From Pusillimonas sp. T7-7 (GTDB lineage: Bacteria; Pseudomonadota; Gammaproteobacteria; Burkholderiales; Burkholderiaceae_B), in the NCBI RefSeq assembly GCF_000209655.1, contig NC_015458.1, positions 1,178,001-1,242,000 of the forward strand: a stretch of 64,000 nucleotides of DNA, read 5' to 3'. The notes below the pieces were generated by a model. The model searched no databases. It saw only the letters and a list, made by a program, of their open reading frames with translations, and had not been told where the DNA came from. A program made the translations under genes and the position numbers. Of this stretch, positions 63,441 to 64,000 are shown in pieces. The stretch's first letter is position 1; every line of letters starts with the position of its first letter.

Positions 63441-64000
63441 AAGGCGCCGGTACCACCATAGCAAACCCAAGCCGGCCAACCAGATCAGACCCGCAGCGCC
63501 ACCAGAGCTTCCGCCGCTTTCTGGAGGTGGTGGCTTGACGAACAAGGCCGCATACCAGGCCACGCCCTGATTTTCGCTGCCGCTCAGTTTCTTGTGCGCG
63601 TCGATATCTGTTGTAAACACATGGCGTTTGGTCTTGATCTCGTAAAACCGATACACGGGCTCCAGGCCGGGCCAGGCTTGGTCAAAAGCGCCAAAGGCCC
63701 GCCCCTCGTTATGCCAACTCGGAGTCTTGTCCAGCCTGGCCTGCTCAGTCGGATCCAAGGTATATATGCGGTCGCCGGTGCTGGAAACATAAGCTATCAC
63801 AGGGCTGACACCAGGCCTGTCGGTTTCGTTGGCAAACCCCACATGTTCCAGGGTATAGCCTTGATCATCAACCCGCTGATTGGCCAAGCGCGAACTGCTG
63901 GTCAGTATGTCGGCCTGGTCGTCGGCTCGCAAACGAAACACCACAGGCAGATCGTCGTCCAGATCATAATCGGCAAGCGCCTGGCTGGCGTAGCTGACGG
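63429..64000 (-). CDS. Surface or exported protein with DUF5648-like repeats and a GlyGly-CTERM-like tail, 5' end cut
   Basis: The frame is open to base 64000 on the minus strand, so its start lies beyond the window. About 190 residues are seen. The middle has repeats of the kind EPVYRFYEIKTKRHVFTTDIDAHKK and VIAYVSSTGDRIYTLDPTEQA, resembling DUF5648 (repeated RFYN...HFYT pattern). The end is ESGGSSGGAAGLIWLAGLGLL plus WWYRRLSAA: Gly-Gly, a hydrophobic helix, then basic residues, as in GlyGly-CTERM sorting tails cut by rhombosortase. It is convergent with the FAD monooxygenase and overlaps it by 12 bases. Confidence 0.7.
   Translation of the reverse strand, partial: VSYASQALADYDLDDDLPVVFRLRADDQADILTSSSRLANQRVDDQGYTLEHVGFANETDRPGVSPVIAYVSSTGDRIYTLDPTEQARLDKTPSWHNEGRAFGAFDQAWPGLEPVYRFYEIKTKRHVFTTDIDAHKKLSGSENQGVAWYAALFVKPPPPESGGSSGGAAGLIWLAGLGLLWWYRRLSAA

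Overview
The window looks like chromosomal DNA of a betaproteobacterium of the order Burkholderiales, most likely family Alcaligenaceae (Bordetella, Achromobacter, Pusillimonas and relatives). This is an inference from two Bug-type solute receptors paired with CaiB/BaiF CoA-transferases, a CioAB-type oxidase, many LysR regulators and moderately GC-rich codon use. No rRNA, tRNA, CRISPR array or intact insertion sequence was seen.

Layout. 1-4.8 kb: end of an EamA exporter gene and a sulfate uptake operon (sbp-cysTWA). 5-18.3 kb: mostly ordinary genes, namely a SAF-domain oxidoreductase, a PRC-barrel protein, a cyanide-insensitive bd oxidase operon with a 46-residue third gene, a copper chaperone, azurin, a pirin, a glycosyltransferase/phosphoesterase pair, glutaredoxin-type ArsC, a glutathionyl-hydroquinone reductase, and two YceI genes with cytochrome b561. 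18.4-33.7 kb: a metal-resistance block with chrA-arsB-arsC-arsC-arsR, divergent arsH and a chemoreceptor, dmeR/dmeF, the scar of a LysR/pirin pair, then copS-copR and copA-copB-cupredoxin-cytochrome c-DUF411. 33.9-44.7 kb: an organic-acid catabolic block with three CaiB transferases, two Bug receptors, a crotonase, a glutathione transferase, a DsbA-like isomerase, LysR regulators and a LysR remnant. 44.7-50.8 kb: Usp-SulP, then an ECF sigma factor and a bufferin-type RiPP operon (DUF2282 precursor, DUF692 MNIO enzyme, DUF2063 partner, DoxX). 50.8-64 kb: a DUF423 remnant, a serine-hydrolase lipoprotein, an exported beta-carbonic anhydrase, an AraC regulator, trkA-trkH, a DedA-rhodanese fusion, a Ca2+/H+ antiporter, a cupin, cueR, an FAD monooxygenase and a truncated protein with a GlyGly-CTERM-like tail.

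Most notable observation: 33705-33732 closely resembles a XerC/XerD dif site. Every FtsK-orienting (KOPS-like) octamer I found in the window points towards it: five on the + strand to its left, three on the - strand to its right, none in the opposite sense. The window therefore probably spans the replication terminus, which would fit the accumulation of transferred, partly eroded resistance and catabolic modules.

Copper handling is spread over the window but appears linked. CueR (61.75 kb) and the chaperone gene copZ (10.1 kb) both have MerR-type promoters with 19-bp spacers. CopRS has a palindromic box before copA. Azurin, the copA cluster and the bufferin operon add periplasmic copper binding or sequestration.
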